Of a stretch of 64,000 bases of DNA, positions 37,838 through 46,928 are shown piece after piece (positions within the stretch are counted from its first letter, which is position 1; every line of letters begins with the position of its first letter). This DNA is from Kineosporia corallincola (lineage in GTDB: Bacteria; Actinomycetota; Actinomycetes; Actinomycetales; Kineosporiaceae). The notes beneath the pieces are model-generated. The model had not been told where the DNA came from. It worked only from the letters and a program-made list of their open reading frames with translations, and did no database searches. Location: assembly GCF_018499875.1 (NCBI RefSeq), contig NZ_JAHBAY010000003.1:186001-250000 (forward strand), given 5' to 3'. The translations under genes and the position numbers were made by a program.

Positions 37838-38593
37838 ATGGCGAGCGGACGCTCGACCCGGGATGCGCGTCAGGCGAAGGTCGCCGAGATGCGCGCCCAG
37901 GCCGCCAAGGCCGAGGCCAGGCGGCGCAACCTGCTGATCAGCGGCATCGTGGCAGCACTGGCGGTGGTGATCGTCGTCGGCTTCGTGGTGGTGCAGAACG
38001 CCAGCCGCGACGACAAGTCCGTCTCCGACGCCACCCCGGCGAACATCGGCACGGACAACTCGATCGTCGACGGCGAGGACAGCGCGCCGGTCAAGGTCGT
38101 CGTCTACGAGGACTTCCAGTGCCCGTACTGCGCGCAGTTCGAGGCCGCCAACCGGGAACAGCTCGCCCAGTACGTCAAGGACGGCGACGTGCAGGTGCAG
38201 TACCGGCCGATCGCGTTCCTCGACCGCGCCTCCACCGACGACTACTCCACCCGTTCGCTGAACGCGGTGGCGGCGGTCGTGAACTCCTCCCCCGACGCGT
38301 TCCTGGAGTTCCACAACCTGCTCTTCGAGAACCAGCCCGAAGAGGGTGGCGCCGGCCTGACCGACGACCAGCTGGTGGACTACGCCGTGCAGGCCGGGGC
38401 GGACGAGGCGACGGTGAAGACGGCCGTGGACGACATGACCTACGAGGGCTGGACCGCCGACGTCACCGACGCGGCCTCCCAGGCGGGCGTCTCCGGCACC
38501 CCGACGGTCAAGATCAACGACACCGCCCTGGAGAGCCTGGACGCGGCGTCGCTGAAGACCGCCGTGGACAAGGCGCTGGCGGCAGCCAAGTAA
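37838..38593 (+). CDS. Membrane-anchored DsbA-like thioredoxin-fold oxidoreductase
   Basis: 251 residues. A basic, alanine-rich cytoplasmic start, one membrane anchor (about residues 31-52), then an extracytoplasmic thioredoxin-fold domain. The active site is CPYC at residues 95-98 (EDFQCPYCAQF), with the DsbA-like helical insertion and the cis-proline loop SGTPTVKIN. It probably introduces disulfide bonds outside the membrane. The TAA stop overlaps the next ATG (TAATG). Its MauE-like neighbour is the likely redox partner. Confidence 0.93.
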   Translation: MASGRSTRDARQAKVAEMRAQAAKAEARRRNLLISGIVAALAVVIVVGFVVVQNASRDDKSVSDATPANIGTDNSIVDGEDSAPVKVVVYEDFQCPYCAQFEAANREQLAQYVKDGDVQVQYRPIAFLDRASTDDYSTRSLNAVAAVVNSSPDAFLEFHNLLFENQPEEGGAGLTDDQLVDYAVQAGADEATVKTAVDDMTYEGWTADVTDAASQAGVSGTPTVKINDTALESLDAASLKTAVDKALAAAK

Positions 38594-38871
38594 TGGCGAG
38601 GGTCTCGGTCACCTACTGCACGCAGTGCAACTGGCTGCTGCGTGCGGCCTGGGTGGCGCAGGAACTGCTCCAGACGTTCGGCACCGAGCTGGACGAGGTG
38701 GCGCTGGTGCCGGGCACCGGTGGGGTGTTCCGCGTGCACGTGGGCGAGACGCTGGTGTGGGACCGCAAGCAGGACGGCGGGTCTCCCGACATCGTCGAGG
38801 TGAAGCGCCGGGTGCGGGATCTCGCCGCACCCGGTCACGACCTCGGTCACGCCGACCGGAAGAAGAACTAG
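38593..38871 (+). CDS. SelT/SelW/Rdx-family protein
   Basis: 92 residues. VTYCTQCNWLLRAAWVAQELL holds the CxxC of the Rdx family, bacterial relatives of selenoprotein W, in thioredoxin-like fold; here it is Cys-Cys with no selenocysteine. GTGGVFRVHVGETLVWDRK is the family's second conserved region. Probably a small cytoplasmic redox protein; its partner is unknown. The ATG overlaps the DsbA stop by one base. Its presence extends the redox theme of this cassette. Confidence 0.88.
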   Translation: MARVSVTYCTQCNWLLRAAWVAQELLQTFGTELDEVALVPGTGGVFRVHVGETLVWDRKQDGGSPDIVEVKRRVRDLAAPGHDLGHADRKKN

Positions 38872-38878
38872 AGGCGAC

Positions 38879-39346
38879 TCAGGCGGAGCGGTGGTGGTAC
38901 GCGATCAGCGTGGCCAGCCGCTCCGCCTCGGCCCGGGCCGGCTCACCGTCGGCCCTCTGCACGGCCATCACTGCCACCGGGTCGCCGTCAGCGGTGGCCA
39001 GCGTGACCCACGGGTCACCGCCGGAGAAGTGCAGTCCCTCGATCTCGGCCCAGCTCAGGTTCCGGGTGATCAGCAGGTTGCGCACCACCAGGCCCTCGGC
39101 CGACGGATCGGCCCGCACCCCGCCGAACCGGCTCAGCGCCCAGCCGATGATCGCGGCGACCACCAGCATCCCGATCCGGTCCTTGATGCCCACCACGTTC
39201 GGCCCGGACCAGGGAAGCAGCAGTGCGCAGGCGGTCAGCGCCAGTGCCTGCCCGATCCCCCCGGCCCAGGCCATGATCCGGCCGCGCCGGGAGACGAACG
39301 GGCGGTGCAGGTCGGCGACGGCCTGATCGCGGGACGACACGGTCAC
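38879..39346 (-). CDS. PH-domain-like membrane protein
   Basis: 155 residues. Two adjacent hydrophobic spans (about residues 25-41 and 50-67) are followed by a bacterial PH-like region ([29 protein letters not shown], then VMAVQRADG). It resembles the mycobacterial gene Rv1417, which also lies by ribH. The function is unknown. The GTG start overlaps the hisE stop (GTGA), placing it at the end of the rib-hisE transcript. Confidence 0.75.
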   Translation of the reverse strand: MTVSSRDQAVADLHRPFVSRRGRIMAWAGGIGQALALTACALLLPWSGPNVVGIKDRIGMLVVAAIIGWALSRFGGVRADPSAEGLVVRNLLITRNLSWAEIEGLHFSGGDPWVTLATADGDPVAVMAVQRADGEPARAEAERLATLIAYHHRSA

Positions 39347-39606
39347 AGGTGCTTGTACACGTCGTCGAGGCTGATGCCCTTGGCGATCATCATCACCTGG
39401 AGGTGGTAGAGCAGCTGCGAGATCTCTTCCGCGGCGGCCTCGTTCGACTCGTACTCCGCGGCCATCCACACCTCGGCGGCCTCCTCGACCACCTTCTTGC
39501 CGATGGCGTGCACCCCGGCGTCGAGGGCGGCGACCGTGCCGGAGCCCTCCGGTCGGGTCTCGGCGCGCTGGGTCAACTCGGCGAACAGGGCCTCGAACGT
39601 CTTCAC
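39343..39606 (-). CDS. hisE: Phosphoribosyl-ATP pyrophosphatase
   Basis: 87 residues, all-alpha MazG-like fold, second step of histidine synthesis. Characteristic segments are [31 protein letters not shown] with the metal-binding Glu residues, and [12 protein letters not shown] start at 39606. It lies 45 bp after ribH. The hisG gene that usually follows hisE is not in this window; its place is taken by the PH-like gene. Confidence 0.94.
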   Translation of the reverse strand: MKTFEALFAELTQRAETRPEGSGTVAALDAGVHAIGKKVVEEAAEVWMAAEYESNEAAAEEISQLLYHLQVMMIAKGISLDDVYKHL

Positions 39607-39651
39607 AACCAGAGACTATCCGTGAAGACGCCCGGGCCCGACGTCAGGCCG

Positions 39652-40134
39652 TCACACCGGCAGCGGCAGGTTTTTCAGCACCAGTGCGGCGGCCACCGCG
39701 GCGGTGGCGGCCTCGTGCCCCTTGTCCTCCCGGGAGCCGGGCAGACCGGCCCGGTCCAGGGCCTGCCGCTCGTCGTCGCAGGTGAGCACCCCGAACCCGA
39801 CCGGCACCCCGGTGCGCACGCTGACGTCGGTCAGACCGTTCGTGGCGGCCTCGCAGACGTAGTCGAAATGCGGTGTGCCGCCCCGGATCACCACTCCGAG
39901 CGCGATCACCGCGTCGACGCCGGCGGCGGCCAGCCGGGCGGCCGCCACCGGCAGCTCGAAGCTGCCCGGCACCGCCACCTCGACCACGTCCTTCACCCCG
40001 GCGTCGGCCAGACCCCGGCGAGCGCCGTCGAGCAGCCCGTTCATCACCTGCTCGTGCCAGCCCGCGTGTGCCAGCCCGACCCGCAGCTGCGAGCCACCCT
40101 CCACCGTGATCGTGGGCGCGCCCTCGCCACTCAT
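39652..40134 (-). CDS. ribH: 6,7-dimethyl-8-ribityllumazine synthase
   Basis: 160 residues. Condenses the ribityl-pyrimidine with 3,4-dihydroxy-2-butanone 4-phosphate to lumazine, the step before riboflavin. Motifs [27 protein letters not shown] (with the active-site His) and [11 protein letters not shown] are intact. Such proteins form icosahedral or pentameric shells. Its ATG at 40134 overlaps the ribBA stop (ATGA). Confidence 0.97.
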   Translation of the reverse strand: MSGEGAPTITVEGGSQLRVGLAHAGWHEQVMNGLLDGARRGLADAGVKDVVEVAVPGSFELPVAAARLAAAGVDAVIALGVVIRGGTPHFDYVCEAATNGLTDVSVRTGVPVGFGVLTCDDERQALDRAGLPGSREDKGHEAATAAVAAALVLKNLPLPV

Positions 40135-41438
40135 CGTCGTCCTCCTGCTGTGTCGTTGTTCAGGTCGTCGAGCTGGTGCCCCATGAGGTCCCGCTTGCTG
40201 GTCAGGTAGGCCTGGTTGTGCCGGTTCACGCCGACCTGGAGGCCGATCCGCTCGGTCACCGTGACGCCGTGCTCGGCCAGTCCGGTGAGCTTGGCCGGGT
40301 TGTTGGTCAGCAGGCGGATCGAGTCCAGGCCGAGGTCGTCGAGAACGGCTGCGGCGGCGCCGTACTCGCGGGCATCGGCGGGCAGGCCCTGCGCGGTGTT
40401 GGCCGCGACGGTGTCCAGGCCGGAGTCCTGCAACTGGTAGGCGGTGAGCTTGGCCAGCAGGCCGATGCCCCGGCCCTCGTGGCCGCGCAGGTAGATCACC
40501 ACGCCGCCCTCGGCCGCCACCCGGTCCATCGCCGCGTCGAGCTGGGGGCCGCAGTCGCAGCGCCGGGAGCCGAACGCGTCGCCGGTCAGGCATTCCGAGT
40601 GCACCCGCACCAGCGCCCCGGCGGCGGCGGGCTCCCCCGCGACCAGCGCCACGTGCTCGTGGCCGGTCAGCATGTCGCGATAGGCCAGCGCCCGGAAGTC
40701 GCCGTGATCGGTCGGCAGCAGGCTGGTGGCCACCCGGCGGACCCGCGGCGGCGTGCCGGCCGGGCCCTCGGGCACCGCGCCCGGGTGCCGCTCGCGATAG
40801 GCGACCAGGTCCTCGATGCTGATCAGCGGCAGCCCGTGGGTGTCGGCCAGCGCCCGCAGGCCGGGCAGGCGGGTGACCGGACCGGCGTCCTCGACCACCT
40901 CGGCCAGCACCCCGACCGGCGGCAGGCCGGCCAGCACGCACAGGTCCACGGCGGCCTCGGTGTGGCCACGGCGTTCCAGCACCCCGCCCGGCCGGGCCCG
41001 CAGCGGGAACACGTGGCCGGGGCGCACCAGGTCTTCCGGCACGGTCAGGCCGTCGGCCAGCAGCCGCAGGGTGACCGAGCGATCGGCCGCGCTGATCCCG
41101 GTCGAGATGCCGGAGCGGGCGTCGACGGACACGGTGTAGGCCGTGCGCAGCGACTCCTGGTTGCGCTCGACCATGTGCGGCAGCTGGAGGGCGTCCGCGC
41201 GGTCGTCGTACATCGGGGCGCAGAGCACGCCGGAGGTGTGCCGGATCGTCCAGCCCACCCATTCCGGGGAGGCGTTGACGGCGGCCATGATCACGTCGCC
41301 CTCGTTCTCCCGGTCGGCATCGTCCACGACCAGCACGGGCAACCCGGAACGCAGTGCCTCAACGGCCTTCTCGACCGGGTCGAGGTCGAGGGCGGGCCCG
41401 TCCCAGATCGTCTGCGCGTGCACCCGCAGGTCGCTCAT
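40131..41438 (-). CDS. ribBA: Bifunctional DHBP synthase / GTP cyclohydrolase II
   Basis: 435 residues. The N-terminal half is RibB (motifs [35 protein letters not shown]), which makes dihydroxybutanone phosphate from ribulose 5-phosphate. The C-terminal half is RibA ([20 protein letters not shown] with three zinc cysteines, [10 protein letters not shown]), which opens GTP. Both active sites look complete. The ATG overlaps the ribE stop (ATGA). The riboflavin precursor gene ribD is not in the window. Confidence 0.97.
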   Translation of the reverse strand: MSDLRVHAQTIWDGPALDLDPVEKAVEALRSGLPVLVVDDADRENEGDVIMAAVNASPEWVGWTIRHTSGVLCAPMYDDRADALQLPHMVERNQESLRTAYTVSVDARSGISTGISAADRSVTLRLLADGLTVPEDLVRPGHVFPLRARPGGVLERRGHTEAAVDLCVLAGLPPVGVLAEVVEDAGPVTRLPGLRALADTHGLPLISIEDLVAYRERHPGAVPEGPAGTPPRVRRVATSLLPTDHGDFRALAYRDMLTGHEHVALVAGEPAAAGALVRVHSECLTGDAFGSRRCDCGPQLDAAMDRVAAEGGVVIYLRGHEGRGIGLLAKLTAYQLQDSGLDTVAANTAQGLPADAREYGAAAAVLDDLGLDSIRLLTNNPAKLTGLAEHGVTVTERIGLQVGVNRHNQAYLTSKRDLMGHQLDDLNNDTAGGRR

Positions 41439-42085
41439 CGTGTCGCCACCGTCTCTTCCGTGATCGTGGGGACGGGAGCGGTGTTCAGTCGCTCCACGTA
41501 CTTCGCCAGCACGTCCACCTCGAGGTTGACCGGCTCACCGACGGCCCGGCGCCCGAGGGTGGTGCGCGCCAGAGTCTCCGGGATCAGCGACACGGTGACG
41601 ACACTTCCGCCGCCGGAGGCGGCCGGGAGGTCGGTGAGATCGGCCACGGTCAGCGAGACGCCGTCCACGGTGATGGAGCCCTTGGCCACCACGTAGCGGG
41701 ACAGGGCGGCCGGGACGGCGATCCGGACCAGTTCCCAGCGGTCGCCCGGCACCCGTTCCGTGACGGCGCCGGTGCCGTCGACGTGGCCCTGCACGACATG
41801 GCCGCCGAAGCGGCCGTCCGCCTTCAGCGGGCGCTCCAGGTTGACCGGCGAGCCGGGCCCGGCGGTGCGCAGCGAGGACCGCTCGAGGGTCTCGGCCATC
41901 ACGTCGGCGGTGAAGGTGTCACCGGCGAGCTCGACCACGGTGAGACAGACCCCGTTGACCGCGATGGACGCGCCGGGAACGGCGTCGGAGGTGACCACCG
42001 GGCCGCGCACGGTGACCCGGGCGGAGTCCGCCCCGGGCACGAGTTCGACGATCTGGCCCAGCTCTTCAACGATCCCGGTGAACAT
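41435..42085 (-). CDS. ribE: Riboflavin synthase alpha chain
   Basis: 216 residues built from two similar barrels, the classic trimeric riboflavin synthase that dismutates two lumazines to riboflavin. MFTGIVEELG opens the first barrel, VNGVCLTV and GHVDGTG are the lumazine-binding segments, and KGSITVDGVSLTV repeats them in the second. ATG at 42085 with AGGAGGG about 6 nt upstream. It is first in the operon behind the FMN riboswitch. Called ribE or ribC in different naming schemes. Confidence 0.97.
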   Translation of the reverse strand: MFTGIVEELGQIVELVPGADSARVTVRGPVVTSDAVPGASIAVNGVCLTVVELAGDTFTADVMAETLERSSLRTAGPGSPVNLERPLKADGRFGGHVVQGHVDGTGAVTERVPGDRWELVRIAVPAALSRYVVAKGSITVDGVSLTVADLTDLPAASGGGSVVTVSLIPETLARTTLGRRAVGEPVNLEVDVLAKYVERLNTAPVPTITEETVATR

Positions 42086-42087
42086 CG

Positions 42088-42128
42088 GTGACCCTCCTGC
42101 CGCGTGTGTCGCGGGCTCCGGGGGTCAC
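42088..42128 (-). promoter_or_regulatory. Putative expression platform of the FMN riboswitch
   Basis: On the minus strand GTGACCC (42122-42128) can pair with GGGTCAC (42088-42094), which overlaps the end of the AGGAGGG ribosome site of ribE. That suggests control of translation start rather than of termination. No T-run terminator is seen between aptamer and gene. This is a reading of the sequence, not a proven structure. Confidence 0.5.
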
Positions 42129-42206
42129 GACGCGGGCAGAGGCCGGCCACAGGCCGACGCGTCGTTCGGCACCGCGGCATCCCCCAAGGGAACGCCGACG
42201 GCACCG

Positions 42207-42330
42207 CGTGCTGCCTCCCATCCGGACTTTAACCGTCGGTCCTGGAATTCCACCAGGTCAACCGGCCGCCGAGGCGGACGGGTCGCGGACTGTCACCGCC
42301 GGTTCGGAATTTCACCGACCCCGGAGCACG
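42207..42330 (-). ncRNA. FMN riboswitch (RFN element)
   Basis: The minus strand matches the RFN aptamer. The P1 arms CGTGCT and AGCACG close it at 42330 and 42207. Between them are the conserved GGTGAAATTCCGAACCGGCGGT segment (around 42297-42318), GACAGTCCGCGACCCG, a GGTGGAATTCC segment, GACCGACGGTTAAAGTCCGG and GATGGGAGGCAGC. It binds flavin mononucleotide and represses the downstream riboflavin genes. It stands between rpe and ribE, 120 bp before the ribE start. Confidence 0.96.
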
Positions 42331-42462
42331 CACTGTCTTGTTGCTGTTCGGCCAACAGTCTGCCACCGAACCTTGTTCCCAGGAATGCCGGGGTGGTCCG
42401 GTCAGGGCCGGACGGGTGAACCAGGGACGACGAAAACCGGCCGACCGTAACGATCTGCCGCC
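42331..42462 (-). promoter_or_regulatory. Spacer between rpe and the FMN riboswitch
   Basis: 132 bp without a gene. Two small inverted repeats are visible: CTGTT...AACAG at 42344-42358 and GTCCGG...CCGGAC at 42399-42416; the latter may end the rpe transcript. The promoter for the riboswitch transcript should lie here, but no clear -35/-10 pair stands out. Confidence 0.4.
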
Positions 42463-43122
42463 TCAGCAGGCCTTCTGCGCCAGCGTCCGCAGCTCGGAAA
42501 TGCGCGCCGCGGCGTCGTCGGCGCCGTACACGGCAGAGCCGGCCACGAACACGTCGGCGCCGGCCTCGGCGCACCGCTCGATCGTGGCCGCGGACACGCC
42601 GCCGTCGACCTGGATCCAGACGTCCAGCCCGGAATCCTTCACGGCCTGCCGGGTGCGGCGGATCTTCGGCAGCATCGACTCCAGGAACGGCTGACCGCCG
42701 AAGCCCGGCTCGACCGTCATGATCAGCAGCATGTCGATCTCGGGCAGCAGCTCGAGGTAGGGCTCGATCGCCGTGGTGGGCTTGACCGCCAGGCCCGCCC
42801 GGGCACCGGCCCGGCGCAGCTCACGGGCCAGCCGGAGCGGGGCGCCGGCGGCCTCGGCGTGGAAGGTGACGCTCTTGGCGCCGGCCTCGGCGAAGGCCGG
42901 GGCCCAGCGGTCCGGGTCCTCGATCATCAGGTGGCAGTCCACCGGGACCGGCGAGACCCTGAGGATCGACTCGACCACCGGCAGGCCGAGCGTCAGGTTC
43001 GGGACGAAATGGTTGTCCATCACGTCGACGTGCGCCCAGTCGGCGTCGGCGATGCGCTCGAGTTCGCTGCCGATCCGGGAGAAGTCGGAGTTCAGGATGC
43101 TGGGAGAGATCTGGATGCCCAC
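42463..43122 (-). CDS. rpe: Ribulose-phosphate 3-epimerase
   Basis: 219-residue TIM barrel of the pentose phosphate pathway; interconverts ribulose 5-phosphate and xylulose 5-phosphate. [13 protein letters not shown], the metal-binding [12 protein letters not shown] and [15 protein letters not shown] and IQVDGGV motifs are complete. GTG start at 43122. It is near the riboflavin operon, for which ribulose 5-phosphate is a precursor, but the riboswitch lies after it. Confidence 0.97.
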   Translation of the reverse strand: MGIQISPSILNSDFSRIGSELERIADADWAHVDVMDNHFVPNLTLGLPVVESILRVSPVPVDCHLMIEDPDRWAPAFAEAGAKSVTFHAEAAGAPLRLARELRRAGARAGLAVKPTTAIEPYLELLPEIDMLLIMTVEPGFGGQPFLESMLPKIRRTRQAVKDSGLDVWIQVDGGVSAATIERCAEAGADVFVAGSAVYGADDAAARISELRTLAQKAC

Positions 43123-43216
43123 GGCGGCAAAGCCTAGTGCGGATCTGGCTGCCCGTCGCAGGGGCCTCGGTCCTCAGGGTTGACCTCAACCTCGGTTGAG
43201 CTTCGAGGATCGCTCC

Positions 43217-43627
43217 ATGACCACATCCCGGCCGGAGACCGGCCACGACGAGCTGACCCCGCAGATCCTGGCCTATCTGGCCGGCCAGACCCTGGGCCGG
43301 CTGGCGACCGTGGACCCCCGGGGCGCCCCGCAGAACAGCCCGGTCGGCTTCACGCACAACGCCGAGCTGGGCACCGTCGACATCCGCGGCTGGAACCTCG
43401 GCGACTCCCGCAAGTTCCGCAACGTCGAGAAGAACCCGGCGGTCTCGCTGGTGATCGACGACATCGCCTCGCGCGACCCCTGGCGGGTGCGGATGGTGGA
43501 GATCCGCGGCACGGCCGAGGCCCTGCGCGGCGTGCCCGCCGACGGCGGCAGGTCGGGCGAGCTGATCCGGATCCACCCGCACCGGATCATCAGCTTCGGC
43601 CTGGACGGCGAGGCCCCGCCGGACTGA
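43217..43627 (+). CDS. PPOX-class F420-dependent oxidoreductase-like protein
   Basis: 136 residues with a split-barrel flavin-binding fold. LTPQILAYLAGQTLGRLATVDPRG, QNSPVGFTHN, FRNVEKNPAVSLVIDD and VRMVEIRGTAEAL match the actinobacterial PPOX family annotated as F420-dependent. The substrate is unknown. I chose ATG 43217 with GAGG 8 nt upstream over a TTG further up. Divergent from rpe and convergent with rsmB. Confidence 0.85.
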   Translation: MTTSRPETGHDELTPQILAYLAGQTLGRLATVDPRGAPQNSPVGFTHNAELGTVDIRGWNLGDSRKFRNVEKNPAVSLVIDDIASRDPWRVRMVEIRGTAEALRGVPADGGRSGELIRIHPHRIISFGLDGEAPPD

Positions 43628-43649
43628 CCACTCCGGCGGAGCCGGCCGA

Positions 43650-45185
43650 TCAGGCGCGGCGCCGCAGCAGGCTCAGAAACATCGAGTCGGTGCCGTGCAG
43701 GTGGGTCCACAGCTGCACGGCCGGGCCGTCGCCGAGGAACAGCTCGTCACCGTGGCCGGGCAGACGGCGCGAGCCGATCAGGTCGCGCAGCACGCCCGGG
43801 CTGTCGAGACGCTCCACGTCGTCGCGACCGCGCAGCACGTCGTCCACCACCATCCGGGTCTCGGCCGGGTGCGGCGAGCAGGTGGCGTAGGCCACCACGC
43901 CGCCCGGCCGGACCGCGGCCAGCGCCGACTCCAGCAGCGCCCGCTGCAACGGGGCCAGCGAGGTGAGGTCGGAGGGGGCGCGGCGCCAGCGCGACTCCGG
44001 GCGGCGCCGCAGCGCACCCAGACCGGTGCACGGCACGTCGACGAGAACCCGGTCGTAGCGCCCCGGTTCGGCCTCACCGACGGTGCGGCCGTCACGCACC
44101 CGCACGTCGTAGGCGCAGCGGATCGCGGCCAGCGACTGCTGCACCAGACCCGCCCGGTGCTCCGCCGACTCCACCGCCACCAGCTCGGCGTCGTCGCCCA
44201 CCAGACCGGCGGCGTGCCGCTCGGACAGCAGCGCGGCCAGCAGCGCCGCCTTGCCGCCCGGGCCGGCGCACAGGTCGAGCCACAGTCCCCGGTCGGGTCC
44301 GGTGGTGGGCGCGGCGGCGGCCCCGAGGGCGACCAGCTGGCTGCCCTCGTCCTGCACCCGGGCCCGGCCCTGCCGGATCGCGGCGATCTCGTCGGGCGCG
44401 CCCTTCAGCACGGCCGCGACCGGCGACAGCACCCCCGGCCGGGCGTGCGGGCCCTCGGTCAGCTCGGCCACGTCGGACAGGCCGGGCAGCGCGGCGGCGA
44501 CCACCGAGGGCCGGGCGTTGTGCGAGGCCAGCAGCTCGGGCAGCTCCTGCGCCGGGCGGCCGGTGCCGCGCAGCGCGTCGCGCAGCCCGCGCACGATCCA
44601 CTCCGGGTGCGAGTAGGTGACGGCCAGGTTCCCGTCCGGGTTCTCCTGCGCGTCCGGCGCGACCCGGGCCAGCCACTCGTCCACGTCGCGCTCGCCCACC
44701 CGGCGCAGCACCGCGTTGGCGAACCGGGACGCGCCCGGCCCACTGACCGAGCGCACCAGGTCGACGGTGGTGGACACGGCCGCATGCGGCGGGACCCGCA
44801 TGTGCAGCAGCTGGTGCGCGCCCAGACGCAGGGCGTCGAGCACCGCCGGGTCGATCTCGGCGACCGGCCGGTCGGTGCCCGCCGCGATGATCGCGTCGTA
44901 GCTGCCGCGCCCGCGCAGGGCACCGTAGGCCAGCTCGGTGGCCAGACCGGCGTCCCGGCCGCGCAGCCGGGCCCGGCGCAACATGCCGGGCAGGATCAGG
45001 TTGGCGTAGGCGTCGCGCTCGGTGACCGCGCGCAGCACCTCGTAGGCCACCGCCCGGGCCGGGTCGACCGCGAGCGGACGGCCCCCGGAAGGCCGCGAGC
45101 CCTCCCGGGAGTCACGGGCACGACCGGATTTTCCGGCCTGGCGCGGGGGCCGCGACGGGCGGCCGGCCGGAGCCTGCTTGCTCAT
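43650..45185 (-). CDS. rsmB: 16S rRNA (cytosine-5) methyltransferase RsmB
   Basis: 511 residues. The N-terminal NusB-like domain follows a 40-residue basic, disordered start. The catalytic domain has the SAM motif [26 protein letters not shown] and the catalytic [10 protein letters not shown]; both cysteines of the m5C mechanism are present. It methylates C967-equivalent of 16S rRNA in other bacteria. The ATG overlaps the fmt stop (ATGA). It is the last of the def-fmt-rsmB group. Confidence 0.95.
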   Translation of the reverse strand: MSKQAPAGRPSRPPRQAGKSGRARDSREGSRPSGGRPLAVDPARAVAYEVLRAVTERDAYANLILPGMLRRARLRGRDAGLATELAYGALRGRGSYDAIIAAGTDRPVAEIDPAVLDALRLGAHQLLHMRVPPHAAVSTTVDLVRSVSGPGASRFANAVLRRVGERDVDEWLARVAPDAQENPDGNLAVTYSHPEWIVRGLRDALRGTGRPAQELPELLASHNARPSVVAAALPGLSDVAELTEGPHARPGVLSPVAAVLKGAPDEIAAIRQGRARVQDEGSQLVALGAAAAPTTGPDRGLWLDLCAGPGGKAALLAALLSERHAAGLVGDDAELVAVESAEHRAGLVQQSLAAIRCAYDVRVRDGRTVGEAEPGRYDRVLVDVPCTGLGALRRRPESRWRRAPSDLTSLAPLQRALLESALAAVRPGGVVAYATCSPHPAETRMVVDDVLRGRDDVERLDSPGVLRDLIGSRRLPGHGDELFLGDGPAVQLWTHLHGTDSMFLSLLRRRA

Positions 45186-46189
45186 GAGGCACCCCCGGTC
45201 GCCGCGACGGCCGATCCGGTGGACGACGGGGAGACCGGCCCGGCCTCTCCGTCGTCCGTGATTCCGAGTCGCTCACCGGTACCCGGCCGCGCGCCACGCG
45301 CCCAGTCGACGGCGGCCATCGCCTTCTTGCCCGCCGGTCGCACCTCGCCCAGCCGCACATTGCCCGACGCGGTGCCGGCCAGCACCGCCTTCTTCTGCAC
45401 GTGCAGCTCGCCCGGTGCCAGGACCGGCTCGGCCTCGGGCACCGGCTCGACCGGGCCCAGGCCCAGCCGGTCGCCGCGGAACGTGGTCCAGGCGCCCGGC
45501 GCCGGCGTGCAGCCGCGCACCCGCCGGTCCACGGCCACCGCGGTCAGGTTCCAGTTCACCTGCGCGTCCTCAGTGGTGATCTTGGGCGCCAGCGACACCC
45601 CCTGGTCGGGCTGCGGCCGGGCCTCGGCCGACCCCGAGGCGATCGCGTCCAGCGCCGCCACCAGCAGCGCCGAGCCACCGTCGGCGAGCCGGCCGAGCAG
45701 GTCGCCGGCCGTGTCGCGGGGGCGGATCGTCTGCGTCATCACGCCGAACACCGGGCCGGTGTCGAGGCCCTTCTCCAGCTGGAACACCGACGCGCCGGTG
45801 ACCTGGTCACCGGCGATCAGGGCGTGCTGCACCGGGGCCGCGCCGCGCCAGGCGGGCAGCACCGAGAAGTGCAGGTTGATCCAGCCGTGCACGGGCACAT
45901 CGAGGGCACGCTGCGGCACCAGTGCGCCGTAGGCGATGACGGCCACACAGTCGGGAGCGAGCTGCCCGAGCTCGTCGAGGAACTCCGGATCACCCGGCTT
46001 CACCGGCTGGAGCACCGGCAGGTCGTGCTCGTCACCCCACTGCGCGACCGGCGAGCGGGAGACCCGGCGTCCACGACCGGCGACCGTGTCGGGCCGGGTC
46101 AGGACGGCGATGATCTGGTGGTCGGAGGCGTGGATCGCCTCCAGGGACGGCAGGGCCACCTCAGGGGTGCCCGCGACGATGATGCGCAC
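45182..46189 (-). CDS. fmt: Methionyl-tRNA formyltransferase
   Basis: 335 residues. Formylates initiator Met-tRNA with 10-formyl-tetrahydrofolate. The core holds [46 protein letters not shown] (catalytic Asn and His) and EKGLDTGPV with the catalytic Asp; the C-terminal tRNA-binding barrel follows. GTG start at 46189. The last 30 or so residues (after PGTGERLGI) are encoded by a GGACGACG-family palindrome and look unlike any Fmt core, making this protein longer than the usual 310 or so. Coupled to rsmB. Confidence 0.95.
   Translation of the reverse strand: MRIIVAGTPEVALPSLEAIHASDHQIIAVLTRPDTVAGRGRRVSRSPVAQWGDEHDLPVLQPVKPGDPEFLDELGQLAPDCVAVIAYGALVPQRALDVPVHGWINLHFSVLPAWRGAAPVQHALIAGDQVTGASVFQLEKGLDTGPVFGVMTQTIRPRDTAGDLLGRLADGGSALLVAALDAIASGSAEARPQPDQGVSLAPKITTEDAQVNWNLTAVAVDRRVRGCTPAPGAWTTFRGDRLGLGPVEPVPEAEPVLAPGELHVQKKAVLAGTASGNVRLGEVRPAGKKAMAAVDWARGARPGTGERLGITDDGEAGPVSPSSTGSAVAATGGAS
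45215..45265. repeat. Palindrome copy 3 (GGACGACG family) inside the 3' end of fmt
   Basis: CGGTGGACGACGGGGAG (from 45217) and CTCCGTCGTCCGTGATT (ending at 45263) form an imperfect stem of about 18 bp. Both flanks resemble copy 1 read in reverse (CCGGTGGACGACGGGGAG). Unlike the other copies it lies inside an open reading frame, where it codes for the tail of Fmt. Confidence 0.7.
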
Positions 46190-46221
46190 GGTGGAGTCTC
46201 GCTGACGTTTCTCGGAACGAT

Positions 46222-46767
46222 CTAGATGGCGCGCCCGAAGGTGGCGTGCGGGCTGACCTTGACCTGCGGCGGGGTGCCACCGGCCCATTCGGCCTCACGG
46301 ATCGCCTTCAGCGCGAGCTTGCGGGTGTCGCGGTCGAGCCGGTCGATGAACAGGATGCCGTCGAGGTGGTCGGTCTCGTGCTGGATGCAGCGGGCCAGCA
46401 GCTCGCTGCCCTCGATCGTGACCGGCTCACCGTGCTGGTCGAAGCCCTTGGCCACCACGCGCAGCGAGCGCTTGGTGTCGAACACCAGGTCGGGCAGCGA
46501 CAGGCAGCCCTCGCCGCCGTCCTGCTGCTCGTCGGACAGGTCCAGGTCCGGGTTGATCAGGTGACCGAGCTGACCGTCCACGTAGTAGGTGAACACCCGC
46601 AGCCCGACACCGATCTGCGGGGCCGCCAGACCGGCGCCCGGCGCGTCGAGCATGGTGTCTTCCAGATCTTTGACCAGGGTGCGCAGCTCACGGTCGAAAT
46701 CGACGACCGGCTCGGCCCGGGAGCGGAGCACGGGGTCGCCGAACAGGCGGATGTTCTGGATAGGCAC
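46222..46767 (-). CDS. def: Peptide deformylase
   Basis: 181 residues. Removes the N-formyl group from new proteins; a metal-dependent enzyme. Motif 1 [10 protein letters not shown] is at residues 44-53, motif 2 EGCLS has metal ligand Cys88, and motif 3 QHETDHLDG has ligands His130 and His134 with catalytic Glu131. GTG start at 46767. It is 32 bp upstream of fmt, so the enzymes that add and remove the formyl group are co-expressed. Confidence 0.97.
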   Translation of the reverse strand: MPIQNIRLFGDPVLRSRAEPVVDFDRELRTLVKDLEDTMLDAPGAGLAAPQIGVGLRVFTYYVDGQLGHLINPDLDLSDEQQDGGEGCLSLPDLVFDTKRSLRVVAKGFDQHGEPVTIEGSELLARCIQHETDHLDGILFIDRLDRDTRKLALKAIREAEWAGGTPPQVKVSPHATFGRAI

Positions 46768-46928
46768 CGCACGAGTCTACGGGGCGACCGCAAACCGCCG
46801 GGCCGATCGCCCACGGATCCGGCATTTCATCGGTAACCGTTCCGGAACATCCGGAAACGCCGTCGCAACCAGGCGCTCCTACCCTCCGGAATCCGGATGT
46901 CACAGCCAGCACCGCCGATCGGAGCCCG

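Noticed and set aside
46768-46928. TPP riboswitch upstream of the NMT1-type importer
   Set aside because: The conserved CTGAGA and ACCTGA-type cores are absent.
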